Source of the DNA: Scilla litardierei | Lineage: Eukaryota > Streptophyta > Magnoliopsida > Asparagales > Asparagaceae | Reading direction: 5' to 3' | DNA: 64,000 nt | Assembly (NCBI GenBank): GCA_030789695.1 | Contig: CM061138.1 | Location: 180,769,051-180,833,050, forward strand | Part shown: positions 22,140 to 32,795 of the stretch, in pieces | How the letters are laid out: each line of letters opens with the position of its first letter | Numbering within the stretch: the first letter of the stretch is position 1 | Notes under the pieces: model-generated | Databases searched by the model: none | What the model saw: only the letters and a program-made list of their open reading frames with translations | What the model was told of the DNA's origin: nothing | Translations under genes and position numbers: made by a program

Positions 22140-23039
22140 GAGTGTGCTGCCTTTCTTGAGAACTGTAACGGCCTGTTTTCATCAAGACAAACTATTTACG
22201 AATTTGACCAATTTTTCAATTTTTAAACTATTTTATAATGGTTTGTCAGGAGTTTTACTGATTTCAAAAAAATTTCTTATAAAAATATTTTGAAGTGCCA
22301 GACTAGTTATGGAGTATTTTAGTAAGATCGGATTTCATCAAATACTCAAAACATTTCTGATAAAATTCATTTTCAGTTTTTACCGTTTTGACTTAATGAA
22401 TTTATTTTCTATACAAACGACATCAAAACGATTTCAAACCTTTACAGTAACATTCAATGATCATTTAGGGCTTCCCATATTTATTTCATAATTTTCTGAA
22501 GTCAAATCAATAGAGAACCCGCGAACCCGCTTCCTAAACATTTTGGCTAAAAACTAGTATTTTCGTAGCCCAAACCCTGTAACGGACTTCGTATTCGCGA
22601 TCCTCGCGACGATGCGATCCCGTGGGTATGTTTTCGTAATTTTTCGGACACGTTTACTAGTAGGGGCAAAATCGTAATTTCGTTTTTGTGTTTGACAAAA
22701 TACTTTCACTAATGGGGTTTTACTTATTACTAATTACATATCTAACTATTCTAGTTACCCCCTAATTACCTATTCTAACCACTTACGTAACCCCCCCACG
22801 TTTAAAAGAGGTTCATGCATGATACATTTAGTCTAAAAGTTGCATTTAATACATACCTAATTATATTAAATATCTTTGACTAATTATAATATTAAACCCT
22901 ATTTAAACCCTCACTAATTCTCTCTCTCACAGGCTAACCTACCCTTCCTACTGAAGCCACGCAATCACGCATAAACTCTCTCCCCTCCCGTACGAAACAC
23001 CCAAGCCCCTCACTCTTCTTCTTCCTCTTCTTCTACTTC

Positions 23040-23985
23040 TTCTTCGCCATCACCTCCCCAGGCTCGAACCCACGCCCGCCCGCTCTTCGAGCTCCGCCAG
23101 CAACCCAGACCCTGCCCCACCTCTGTCCGATGAGATCGCCTCCCCGCTTCCCACGTCTCCGACCATCCCACAACCCCAGGCCAATCTCCGAGCTCGTCGT
23201 CCGACCTTCACCGTGAGCACAAAACCCCCCTCCGCCACTTGAGCCCGACAACACCCAGTCCCGCCACCGCCTTCGAGTCTCGACGGCAAGCAACCCCACT
23301 CGCCGGCGAGGCTCCGCAGCCCCCACTCCCACTCTGTTCTTCGCCGTCTCCGACGAGGCAACCCCGAGCTCTCGGACCTCCGCCAAATGCCGACGAGCCC
23401 ACGAAGTTCCCCGCCTCCCTCTTCCCGTTCTCCGACTGCCCGAGCACTCTGCCGCCCGGAGCAGCAGCTCCCAAACTCGCACGGCCCCCTCTGTGCTCCT
23501 CCGATCTAGCACCGCCTCCGACGATGCCACGGAGCTCCTCCGGCGATCGTCGCCCTTCCCCTCTCACCGGAAAGCTCCGCCTGGGCCCGAAACTGCCCTC
23601 GGCGAGTCCCCAGCCCGCCAAACCCATCACCGACTCCCCCGCTCCCCTCGCTTCCCACCGTCGCTGCCGCCATACGCCGCCTCTCCGTTCCCCCGTGCTG
23701 CCGTCGTCTTCTCCCTTCGCTCCGCCTGCAGGCCCCCAAACACCGCCGAACCCCGCCTTCGCTGCTCCACCATCCCAGGCGAAGCCCACGTTGCTGCTAA
23801 CGTCGCCGCCGAGACCCGAGGCTGCTGCTCCGCCTCCCTCCATCCTCGCAGACCCACGCCTCCGCCTCCGTACCACGTCGCCGCCGTCGTACGACGTCGA
23901 CTCCCCCGTCGCTTTCGACCCCGAGCTCCGCCTCCTCCGCTCGACGCCGACGACGGAGAGCCCCGACGCCCATGCAACGTAAAAA
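23040..23985. other. GC-rich leader block inside the solo LTR
   Basis: About 950 bp, strikingly GC- and CCG-rich, in an otherwise AT-rich LTR. Long open frames run on both strands (plus 23239-23982, Pro/Ser rich; minus 23208-23876, Gly/Arg rich), as expected of biased composition. The related LTR has the same block at about 40680-41640, and 1043-4036 has a shorter one at 1750-2000. It follows a TATA-like motif, so it may be the transcribed leader. I do not call a protein. Confidence 0.5.
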
Positions 23986-25189
23986 CAAAACAGTGAGGGG
24001 TGAGATTTATTAAAAACGTATTTTAATACGTATAATACGCGTATTTTTGTATTTTAGAAATTAAATAATATTGGCTTAATAGTTTAAAATTTATAATAAA
24101 TAATATAGTGACCAGAAAAATGTGAGACCACCTCTAGAAAATCAGAAATGACATTCTGAACCCAATGGCACTAGTTTCGTCTTAATCTGACGCTTAGACT
24201 TTTCAGAATAAATTTTTAAGCCAAAAAGTTAAATAGGTTGTTTTCATTCAAAAATCAGTAACTCGCTATTTTCGCGTAAACTAATATATGATAAAAATAT
24301 ATGTTAAAGTACTCTTCGAGACGGTCATTTTGACAGCTTATTTGTGACCTTCCGATGCAGATTGCATCCAGGAGAAATTATTGAAAAATTACGTTACTTA
24401 ATTTAAAATTAGTTTTAAATCTATTTGAGCTTTTAAAAATTATAAAAATTACTACAAGCTTCCGAAAAATATTTCCTCTTACAGTAAAATTATTTTCCTT
24501 ATATCCAGGCTATAGAAAAATTTAGAACACTTTTTGACGACGTTTCAATCGATTATAAAAATCGAAACGATAAGATTAAATAGGTAGAAAATAGGGTAAC
24601 CCGTAACTAATGTATTTTGGTGTTTGCAGGTACCAATCTTCATGCACCAGCATCTTTAAAAAGCTCTAGCTCCAATCTCGTCTTACCACGACAACCTCAA
24701 ATACTGTAAGTCACTCTAATTCTAGTTTTAGAAATTTAGCCAGTGTACTTGTATGAACTTAGGACATGACATCTAGTCTTAGAACAGCTTTTGACTTGAA
24801 CCAATGACTAGAGACCTAATTAACTAGCGAACTAATCAATAGTAGAATGACCAGAGGATTAAACTGAGATAGTACACTTTTATGGAATTGGATATCATAG
24901 TTGTTGGACTTCAAAGCATTGCTCAGGACTAAATTGAGATAGTGCACTTTTACTGGATATCATAGTTGTTGGACTTCAAAGCATTACTCAGGACTGATAT
25001 TCTCTGTTGAGGCTTCTGCCTTGACTTTTCAGCAAGTAAATACCATATATGTGATTTGTTGTACTCATTGACGAAAGTATTGTTGAACACATTGTTGGAT
25101 GTATGCAATGATGGGCCTATGTGGCTATACGGATACCGAAATGGATACGGACACAGATACGGATACGATTGTAAATGTGAAATGTGATA

Positions 25190-25640
25190 CAACACGGGTT
25201 ATGGGGTAGTCTTGAGCTACGTAGTGTGCGGGAGTGACTGGGTCCACCCTTATTAGTTAAGCTGTACCATCACCCTGTAGGGGATGGTAGGTAGATATTC
25301 CACGAGTTGCTACGTGGGATGGGTGCACTTCTAGTTGCATATCGTACACTCGAGCTAAGACTGTGCACTAGCTGATTGATACAGGGCCCATGAGGCCATA
25401 TTGATACGAACACTGATGTGAACATTGGACTATAATAATACACGGGATACGGGGTAGTCTTGAGCTACGTAGTGTGCGGGAGTGGCCGGGTCCACCCTTA
25501 TTAGTTAAGCTGTACCATCACCCTGCAGGAATGGTAGGTAGATATTCCACGAGTTGCTCCGTGGGATGGGTGCACTTCTGGTTGCATATCGTACACACGA
25601 GCCAAGGCTGATGCACTAGTTTGATTGCTGTATTGTGCTC
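25190..25640 (+). repeat. Tandem duplication of about 247 bp in the solo LTR
   Basis: The stretch beginning ACGGGTTATGGGGTAGTC at about 25194 recurs at about 25441 with few differences, ending in CATATCGTACAC. A shorter duplicate (GATATCATAGTTGTTGGACTTCAAAGC) lies just before, at about 24890 and 24955. Confidence 0.8.
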
Positions 25641-26884
25641 ATGGTTGTTGGTATTGTCGGAACACACTATTGGGCCTTAGGGCATTTACGGAGCCCGTTT
25701 ACTGAGAACACTATTGGGCCCTCGGGCATTTACGGAGCACACTATTGGGCCCTTACGGCATTTAAGACTGATGCACTAGTTTGATTGATGATCGATAATT
25801 GATTGATACCATTGCTTCAGACACGACTACTACTAGTCGAGACTACTCGAACGTGATAGAACGGTTTAATAATAAGCGGTCTTGAATTACGACTGAATCA
25901 GTGTCTAGGAAGGAATGGGAAGGGGGTTGGTCAACCAAGGGACTTGTTCCTGCGGTCTTTGAAGTGACCTGTGCCTTCAAGCCCTGACTGACTGGCTGAT
26001 TTGGAAGTTAAGTTAGACTTCTTATTATTAGGCCCGCCTACACTATTAGATAGCCAAACGACGCTCATCTCCCTAAGTGTTGCTACAATCACATGGATGT
26101 CTAACTATCGTCATCACATTGTCTGTTTTCGAAATATTGTTGCTACCATATGCCATGTCACAATTATCACTCATACACTTACACAGTCACCTTTACGTAC
26201 AGTTACCAGTACTTTACTTATCTGTCAGCTCATACTTTACTTTTGTACCTATATGACCATCTTTTGTTTACTATAGTCTGTTTCATACTTCTGCACTACT
26301 TTGTTTCTATTGCTAGAATTGTTGTGACTTACCTACGGTTTCATCTCTGTGGCACCGCAGACGATGTACATATGGAGGCAGATGCTCTAGAGTTAATAGC
26401 GCCAGAATTTGACCATGAGTCTGCAGCTTTCAGAGTTATTTCTTGTTGTATTTACTTTCCTTCACGTACAATTGTCGGACCATTCTTGTACAATATGGAT
26501 GTAATAATTGGACACTATTTGGGTATTTTGTACATCTCTGCATCGTGGCTATTTTGTTTTCACTGGTTAACTGCAGGACCTGCGCAAATATCCAAAAGTA
26601 ACGGGCCCGGGAATCGGGTCGTTACAAGAACTCTGGACAACATTTGATAAACTCTTGAATCTATAGAAAATCTCAAGAGATCAATAAGCCACTCTCAAGC
26701 TCCCTCTTTTCCCTCTATTGAGCATTCATCTTTCTTCATGCATTGAAGTCCAGCTCAAGGGAAATCATCCAAGTACTCTCAAGCATATTCCAACACTTGG
26801 AGATCCTCTTCCATGCCTTGCATTCATTCATGAGTAAGTATCTTAAGGCATAGGTAAGAGTATTTACTTTACAGGGTTTAATTT

Positions 26885-27182
26885 GTTTTCCTATTTCTCT
26901 TTGTGGGATTAGGATACTCTCTTTGTGGGAGTTTCTCTCTTTGTGGGAGGTTGTCTCTTTGTGGGACTAGGAAATTCTCTTTGTGGGAATTAACTCTCTT
27001 TGTGGGAGTTCTAGTGTCCTAGTGTAGGGCTAACCCTAATTCTCTGAGTGGGAGTTAGTGATTCTCTGTGTGGGAGTCTTGATCCTTGTGTAGGATTGGT
27101 TGGGTCCTTGTGTAGGGTACAAATCCTCTTTGTGGGATATCTCCTTGTGAGATTTGTATTTACTTCTCTGTGTGGGAATATA
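26885..27182 (+). repeat. Array of CTCTTTGTGGGA units in the Copia LTR
   Basis: About ten degenerate units of TCTCTTTGTGGGAnT, 15-35 bp apart. The array lies in the 3' half of the Copia LTR after its TATA box, so it is likely in the transcribed region. No fixed period. Confidence 0.7.
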
Positions 27183-27401
27183 GTGAATATTGGTGTGGCT
27201 GGATGTACCCAAGTTTGGGGAACCAGGGTAATTCTTTGTGTTTGCGTTTGGATTGATTGTGCCATTTAATTCCTCTTGCATTTATAATTCTGCATTTGCA
27301 AGTTAAATTTTATTTGGACAATTTTATTGCCATTACACTATTCACCCCCCCTCTAGTGTGTGTTGTTAGTATTGCAAGGGTTAGACGATCCCTACAGAGA
27401 A

Positions 27402-27592
27402 CGTTGAAAAAGGGAACGAAGAGGAACTCGCCAAGAAAGAGAGAGCAGAAACCAAATCAGGAAGCACAAAAAAGAGATCCAAAACCCAACGGTTTTATAT
27501 GGAAGGAAACTTCGAGTCCAAGCCGTTCAAAGGGGGACGCGTGGCGACATCTCGCAGAAGGCGACACTTCGAATCCTGCTCCCTAAGGGCGG
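27402..27592 (-). promoter_or_regulatory. Promoter and 5' leader of the antisense ORF, element B
   Basis: A minus-strand TATA box (ATATAAAA, 27493-27500) precedes the antisense ORF whose body is at 19930-20643. Without the inserted Copia LTR the distance from this box to the first ATG (20585) is about 157 bp. In the related element the box at 49287-49296 lies about 151-160 bp from its ATG. The shared layout supports a real antisense promoter. Confidence 0.5.
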
Positions 27593-28690
27593 GAGCATTC
27601 CAACCGAGCATTACCATGATGGCCTTCATTTAATGCGTCTCCTCGACTGACGCGGCCGTCAGATTCACATGAATCACATCCCTCGGACCGAACCGTCAAA
27701 ATCTGAACGGTCCGAGCGATGGGGGCAATTGATACAACCCTCCCAAAACAGGCTAAGACGGAACATGCTAAGACGGAACGGGCCGAGTCCATGATCCGAG
27801 CCCATGGGCCTGGACGGAATTAGACCCCAGCCTAAAAGCCCCGCATACGCCTCAAGTCATGCTGGCCCTGGACTGACGCGAAGGGAACCGCTGACCCTTG
27901 TAGGTTGAGGTAACCGCTCTCCCGAATTGCGCATACCTTCATCACCATTCAAGAGCCCTATTACGTCCACCTTCATGGCCCATCAAGGGACGATCAAAGC
28001 GACGTGTACTTGGGGTGAGATGGAGGGACGTCAAGGGGACGTGGCCGAAAAGACTCCTATAAGAAACCTAAAGAACTATACACCAAAGGACCAAAATTCG
28101 AAATACTCGACACTCAGGTATTATTCATCCTACGACCTTGTCTTCCATCTCAAATTTCTCCTCCACGGCTTGGCATGAGGATTGGTGTACCGGTCTCTCC
28201 ATGAACCGTACTCGATCCCACCGAGCATCCTTTAGACCAGATCTGATTTAGGCATCGGAGGGAACTTGGTCGAAACTATGGTCCGATCCCCCGGACGAGT
28301 TTTCTCGTCTGTGTAGGTCAAGGAGACTTCACTCTGTCGAAGCTACCCTTCGGTGCTTCATCCACCCCACCGGAGCCGAGTGATCTCGATCTTGAGCTCG
28401 TTCATCTTTCCACTCGAGGAGGACCTCGTTGCCCGAAGCTACCCTTCGGGATAACGACGCACGGATCTGCGCATTCTTGACCGAGCGAACGCATCGCTAT
28501 CCGATCTCAGAGGATGCACATGTCTCGCGCAACCATGTCGACCTCCGACCCTTCAGACTACCAAACTATGGTGAGAAAACACCCCGAAACAACTTCGATT
28601 GGGACCATCGACAGTGAGGACAGGTTGAGCTTAACAGATGGGATCCAATGCGAATCACCTGCATCCTCAAGGACGTCCTTAGACTGGGAG
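27593..28690 (+). mobile_element. Gypsy LTR, composite repeat copy 2 (left part)
   Basis: A polypurine tract GATGGGGGCAAT (about 27718-27729) is followed by the LTR start TGATACAACC at 27730. A TATAAG motif lies near 28058. It aligns with 1-1042. The upstream 27593-27717 is the 3' untranslated end of element B. No primer site is found after the LTR, so this is a 3' LTR or a truncated one. The far end is not resolved. Confidence 0.6.
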
Positions 28691-29130
28691 GTCGGCTTGA
28701 CCAGATCCTGGCGACACTCTACCAGGACGAACTCTGCACCTAAGGTCGGCCCCTCAGATGCATCATTCTATAAGGACGATCTGCACGAGGTTGGCTTATT
28801 CAGCAGCAGCATTCTGCCAGGCCGACCTCCATGAGGTCGGATGGAGGTCGGCTCCCCTCGCAACAGCATTCTATAAGGACGACCTCCACGAGGTCGGCTC
28901 ATTCAGCGGCAAAGCTTTATCAGGACGACCACCACGAGGACGGCTCCTTAACTATAGCACTCGACAAGGACGACCTCTGCACATGAGGTCGATTGCTTAT
29001 CCGCAGACCCCAACAAGGGTGACCTCGACGCCCGAGGTCGGCCCCTTTAGTTTCATGACCCAAGCACTTGCCTGCCTGGTAGGAATATACCTCCAATGAA
29101 ATAGCCCTCGTCTTAGGCATATGTCATCAC
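28691..29130. repeat. Composite copy 2: degenerate GACCTCCACGAGGTCGG repeats
   Basis: Six or more imperfect units of about 16-20 bp, each near-palindromic, spaced by 40-70 bp. They align with 4037-4454. They lie between the plus-strand LTR and the minus-strand gag. Function unknown. Confidence 0.55.
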
Positions 29131-30600
29131 CACGGCCTTAGGAGCATTGAGCTTCATAAAGACCATGTCGACTTGTCCGACCTGTCCATGGGACTCCTAT
29201 TCCGCCTTCTTTGGCTCCTTGTATCTCGGCGGCCCCCTTTTTATGACGAGCTTCTTTATTTGCTTCAGCCGGGGCTTAGAAAATGCCCTCATCATGGGCG
29301 GCCAGCGTCTCCTCTGCCATCATATACCGCTCCACTCTGGAAACAAGTTGAGCCAGGCTGCGAGGCGATTTATGATGCAGAGATTTCATCAGGTTTAAAC
29401 ATCGAACCCCATTCTTAAGTGACTCGATGTTCACCTCGTCACTGCAGCTCTCGACCTTCAGTCTCTCAAAATTGAAGAGCATCAGGAAGCTTCTTAACGC
29501 ATCACCCCTCCCTGTACCAAGGTGATGAGGTGGTCTGAGCTTCACTTCCTTCTCCTTCCTGACATGAATTGTTGGCAGAAGGCTTGGGTCAGGCTCTTGA
29601 ACGACCCAATAGACCGATTGTGAAGTCCATTGTACCATTCCTTTGCGGCCTTCCATAGAGTTGTTTGGAAGTCTAACAAAGGAGAAAGTTGTCGGCCCCC
29701 GTATCTTCATCACCCCTTTATAGTCCTGGATGTGTTCACGTGGATCATCCGAGCCATCATATTTGTCTAGGTCGGGCATCTTGAATCTGGGGGCAATGGA
29801 GCCGAGGTGATCCTCTTCTTCAAAGGGGTTTGCTCCACATTCGAGCTCGACGACAAGGAGCGATGTCATCGTATGTTACCTTGGTGCTTGGATCTCCTGA
29901 GTCGGCTGTTGGAAGCGCTAGAAGAGTCGCCTTGATCCTCATCTGAGCTGTTAGAAGAGCTCGGATGGCAGAGGCTGCCTTTTCGGGCCTTCCTCTTGAG
30001 GGCTACGTGATACCTACGACGAGGGTTGCGACTTTGTCCACGATGGCTCTCTTGATGTCGATTATCAGCGAGAGCAAGACGGCGGTTCTCAGCTCCACCG
30101 AGTGAGGGCCGCGGGCCCCTGAGACCGGCTGTAGATGAGATCTGGCCCCCCAGTCTCGCTGTCCTGACCTCCTTCAGGCTGAGGGGAGATGTGGCACTGT
30201 TGCTGTTGTAGTGGAAAAGAAGGCAAGATGGACTGTCTCTCCTAGTTAGAAGGTATCGCCCCTTGGCTCACTGGCGTGGCGGGTGGCACTTCTGGGTGTG
30301 GCTGAGAAGGAGTCGGGATGACTGGTGGGCTTGCGGTTAGCTATGGCTATGAACCTGGCAATCGTTTTATCACGGCAGTCAGCTCTTGAATATTGACGCT
30401 CGCCTCCTATGAGAACTCATGGAACTGCTCCAAAGTCACCAATTGTGGCCCGGGCACTCCATGAGTGGAAGAATTGGGATCCATGGGGTGCGGCGTAATA
30501 TCTGTCGCCCTTATGGTAATTGGCCTTTCAGGCCCTTGATTGGTGGATCGAGTTATCATCGGTGGGACTGAAGACGTGGTTGTTGACGCGTTTCCCACGG
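29131..30600 (-). pseudogene. Tat-type Gypsy gag, copy 2
   Basis: Minus strand, beginning directly after the primer site. The N-terminal part (30600-29870) is Ser/Thr/Pro rich with frame changes. The middle is open from 29869 to 29276 and contains PDLDKYDGSDDPREHIQDY, then the gag core ending LVSRVERYMMAEETLA. Further C-terminal fragments with LNAPKAVVM reach about 29131. No protease, RT or integrase follows, so the element was gag-only or was truncated. Confidence 0.78.
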
Positions 30601-30611
30601 ACAGCGCCAAA
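30591..30611 (-). other. Primer-binding site of the minus-strand gag element
   Basis: On the minus strand, TTTGGCGCTGTCCGTGGGAA directly follows the LTR end. It resembles the TTGGCGCCGTCTGTGGGAA form common in plant Gypsy elements and fixes the orientation of gag and LTR. Confidence 0.75.
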
Positions 30612-31199
30612 TGTTTATCGCTGTTTTCTCACCATTGATGCTATTGGATATCTTTGATGGTAGTAATGTCACAGTAGTTGACGTGGGATGACATTGGCAG
30701 CTTAGTGGGCACTGGGCGGGCTAGCCCCAGGCGAATAGACCTCACTCCGAGCTATTGGAGTTAGGTCCTGGGTTACTTTCAGATTCCTACATCATGTGAA
30801 GCTCGTTAGGGAGGAGCGGATCTAGGGTCGGACCTAAACCCATTTGATGCCTAAGTCTAAGGAGGCTCGTGGTAACGATGGTCGATCTGTTGGGAGACCA
30901 ACCGATAGTTATCGCGCCGAGCTATAGAGAAAATGTAGAGTTTATGTGGAGCAGAAACCGGTGTAGGGGCGCCTGGTTGCCAGAGAATGTCTAGGATGAT
31001 ATTTGGAATCGTCCACTCTCTCACTACCCGAGAGATTATTTATATGCGATGGCTTTTGAGGGATGTTAGAGTGTAAGATCCGAGCTTTTATGGCGCTCTA
31101 TTGCTTTTGGAATGAGCTGTCGGCATTGACGATGAGCTTAACAGTCTTTCATCGAATGACTTCATTTTGAACACACACTTTAAATGGGGGAGCACAACA
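30612..31199 (-). repeat. 5' LTR of the minus-strand gag element
   Basis: On the plus strand it runs TGTTTATCGC to GGAGCACAACA, so TG...CA with TGTT/AACA ends. A minus-strand TATA motif (ATATAAATAATC, about 31034-31046) suits a U3 promoter. The inner edge is fixed by the primer site; the outer edge is inferred from the CA and has no checked target duplication. No second copy of this LTR was found in the window. Confidence 0.6.
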
Positions 31200-31588
31200 G
31201 TCAGTTGAGCTGTGGCTTTAAATGAGGAGACGTCCGGCCTCGCGTGGGAGGCCTCTGGAAAGTCGGACCGAAAATGTGGGCTTTACTGGGCTTGTACGCT
31301 CAAATAAACAACTGAGCGGGCGCTGGGTCGGCCCAGCGCTGTAGCAGGTGCCATTACAGTTGGCAGGGAACAATGGAAGCCGGCTATAATTTCCTACAAA
31401 TTCGACCATTTGAGCAACTTTGGAGATACGAGTTGCCTAATCGTTGTTCAGCCGAGTAATGCAATGTGAGAAATGAGGCCACACATACAGGAGGAGGAAT
31501 TAGCGAGGCAAATGCGAGTGCCATGAGTTAATACAGACCCAAAAAAGAAAACAGCAATCACACAGAAAACCTTTGGATCTGCGAAGAA
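31200..31588. other. 3' flank of the reticulon gene
   Basis: No gene seen. A GC-rich inverted repeat, GCGCTGGGTCGGCCCAGCGC (about 31320-31341), could form a hairpin. The stretch next to 31588 probably holds the gene's 3' UTR. Confidence 0.45.
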
Positions 31589-32351
31589 TCAACACTCCTT
31601 GAGTTTCTCCAGGATCCAGTCCTTCGCCCTGCTGAAACTCTTCTCGTATATTCTCTCGTACATGTGCAGCTCCACGAGCGCCACGATCACGCACCTGTCA
31701 ACGGCGTCCTCAAACCTCTCGTACAGCGCCGGCAACGTGAGCACAACAGCGAGACCTGCCAACAAATCAGCCGATCAGCATCACGAATTACAAACAAACC
31801 AACCCGTCACGAGTTGCTTCCACTCACCGCAGTAGGCGAACGACACCAAGTCCACAAAGCCCGCTGCAACCGAGAGCAAAGACAGGCACACGGCCACCCT
31901 GCGAAAGCTCCTCGGGTCCTTCCCGAGCGCGATGTCACGGAACAGCGACAGCGCGGCGTTCGCCCGAGCGCGGACGAGGGCCGCCGCCTCGGCCACGGCC
32001 TCTTCGGTCAGACGCAGCTCCGGCACGGGCGGGGGCGGCCTGTTGAGGATCTCCGCGCACCTCGCCCACAGGAAGAGGGTCGAGAGCAGGAGCAGCAGGA
32101 CGTTGGAGAGCAGAGAGATCAGTGTGTAGCCGGACAGCTCGAACAGCGCCCAGGCAGCGAGGGTCCCAGCCAGCGTCCCGATCGCCGCGTCTCTCCTCCT
32201 CCATAGGATCACATCTGCAACTGTGCACCAAACAATTTATCGGCAAACCCGCATCGAATTCAACCCAAAGAAAACACTCACCGAATCCTCCTCCAAGGAT
32301 CTCGTGCACGCTTCTCCGCCTCCCGAACAATCGAACTGGGGAACAGCCCAT
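31589..32351 (-). CDS. Reticulon-like protein, RTNLB family, three exons
   Basis: Coding exons on the minus strand: 32282-32351, 31828-32214 and 31589-31755, giving 207 residues. Introns of 67 and 72 bp have GTGAGT/GTGAGT donors and TTGCAG/TTGGCAG acceptors, and phases agree. The N-terminus has RLFGRRRSVHEILGGG before DVILWRRR, as in short plant reticulons. Two long hydrophobic hairpins (about residues 33-75 and 130-170) are the reticulon homology domain, which wedges into the ER membrane and shapes tubules. The stop follows LEKLKEC. All parts are intact, so it is probably a working host gene. It stands alone between elements. Confidence 0.92.
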
Positions 32352-32795
32352 TTGGAGCTTCGATCAGAGAGGAAGCAATCTGAAGGTTTTTGCTGTAGAG
32401 AGTTGGTGCGGTTTGGGAAAGGGAACGTATTATCTAAAGCACAGCCTTGGGCCCAAAAAGAGACTGCCTGAAAATCACAGTGGGAGTGCAATTAACAAGC
32501 TCTAATTAGGAAACAGAATCAAAGTAATGCAATTCGTGTGCTGTAACTAGGCAGCCCTCCCGAGCGCCGGCCATGCTCGGTGAGCTTCGCTGTCGGGGAC
32601 CCACAAATTATAAGGCGGATGAAAAAGTGACGCAAGTTGTCAAAAATGACAGCCTGGAGAGAAACAGAGAGTATATTTGTCTTTCTAGAATTAGAAAACA
32701 TGAAGCAAAATCATTTTTTGTGTGTTGGAGGAATCACACACAATATGTGTAAGGTTTTTAGTTCTAGGCACAAGATGGTCACTGCATATGATAAT
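32352..32795 (-). promoter_or_regulatory. 5' flank of the reticulon gene
   Basis: The gene's 5' UTR and promoter must lie here, because the next feature upstream is a solo LTR starting at 32796, 444 bp from the ATG. I see no convincing TATA box. Whether the LTR influences the gene is unknown. Confidence 0.4.

Larger units (their letters stand above)
22164..26626 (+). mobile_element. Solo LTR, 4.5 kb, TSD AGAAC
   Basis: It starts TGTAACGGCC and ends GGGTCGTTACA, so it has long imperfect inverted ends. The target duplication AGAAC is exact (22159-22163, 26627-26631). No primer site, gag or pol is inside. It is the same family as 39800-43818: both have GTAGAGAACCCGC near 370 bp, a CT-rich then GC-rich block, and the closing part with GTTGTGACTTACCTACGG. 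Such long LTRs with these ends occur in plant chromoviruses of the Tekay/Del type, but without pol that assignment is only a guess. Confidence 0.82.
20644..27396 (+). mobile_element. Copia solo LTR (net 2.3 kb), TSD GAGAA
   Basis: It starts TGTTGAGTATTGG and ends GATCCCTACA, flanked by GAGAA at 20639-20643 and 27397-27401. Its last part has TATTCACCCCCCCTCTAGTGTG, typical of the end of plant Copia LTRs. No primer site or coding region follows, so it is a solo LTR. It contains two later insertions: a hAT-like element (20999-21473) and a 4.5 kb solo LTR (22164-26626). A LTR start of the same type lies on the minus strand at 48314-48644. Confidence 0.82.

Noticed and set aside
23208..23982. Long overlapping ORFs of 222 and 247 residues
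   Set aside because: They lie on both strands of a CCG-rich block, are low complexity, and no domain is visible; composition alone explains them.
26001..26647. ORFs of 91 and 165 residues near the end of the 4.5 kb solo LTR
   Set aside because: They end across the LTR boundary and match the equivalent LTR region at 43213-43788 only as DNA repeat, not as protein.
31664..32505. Plus-strand ORFs over the reticulon gene
   Set aside because: They are shadows of the minus-strand exons, which have splice sites and clear homology.
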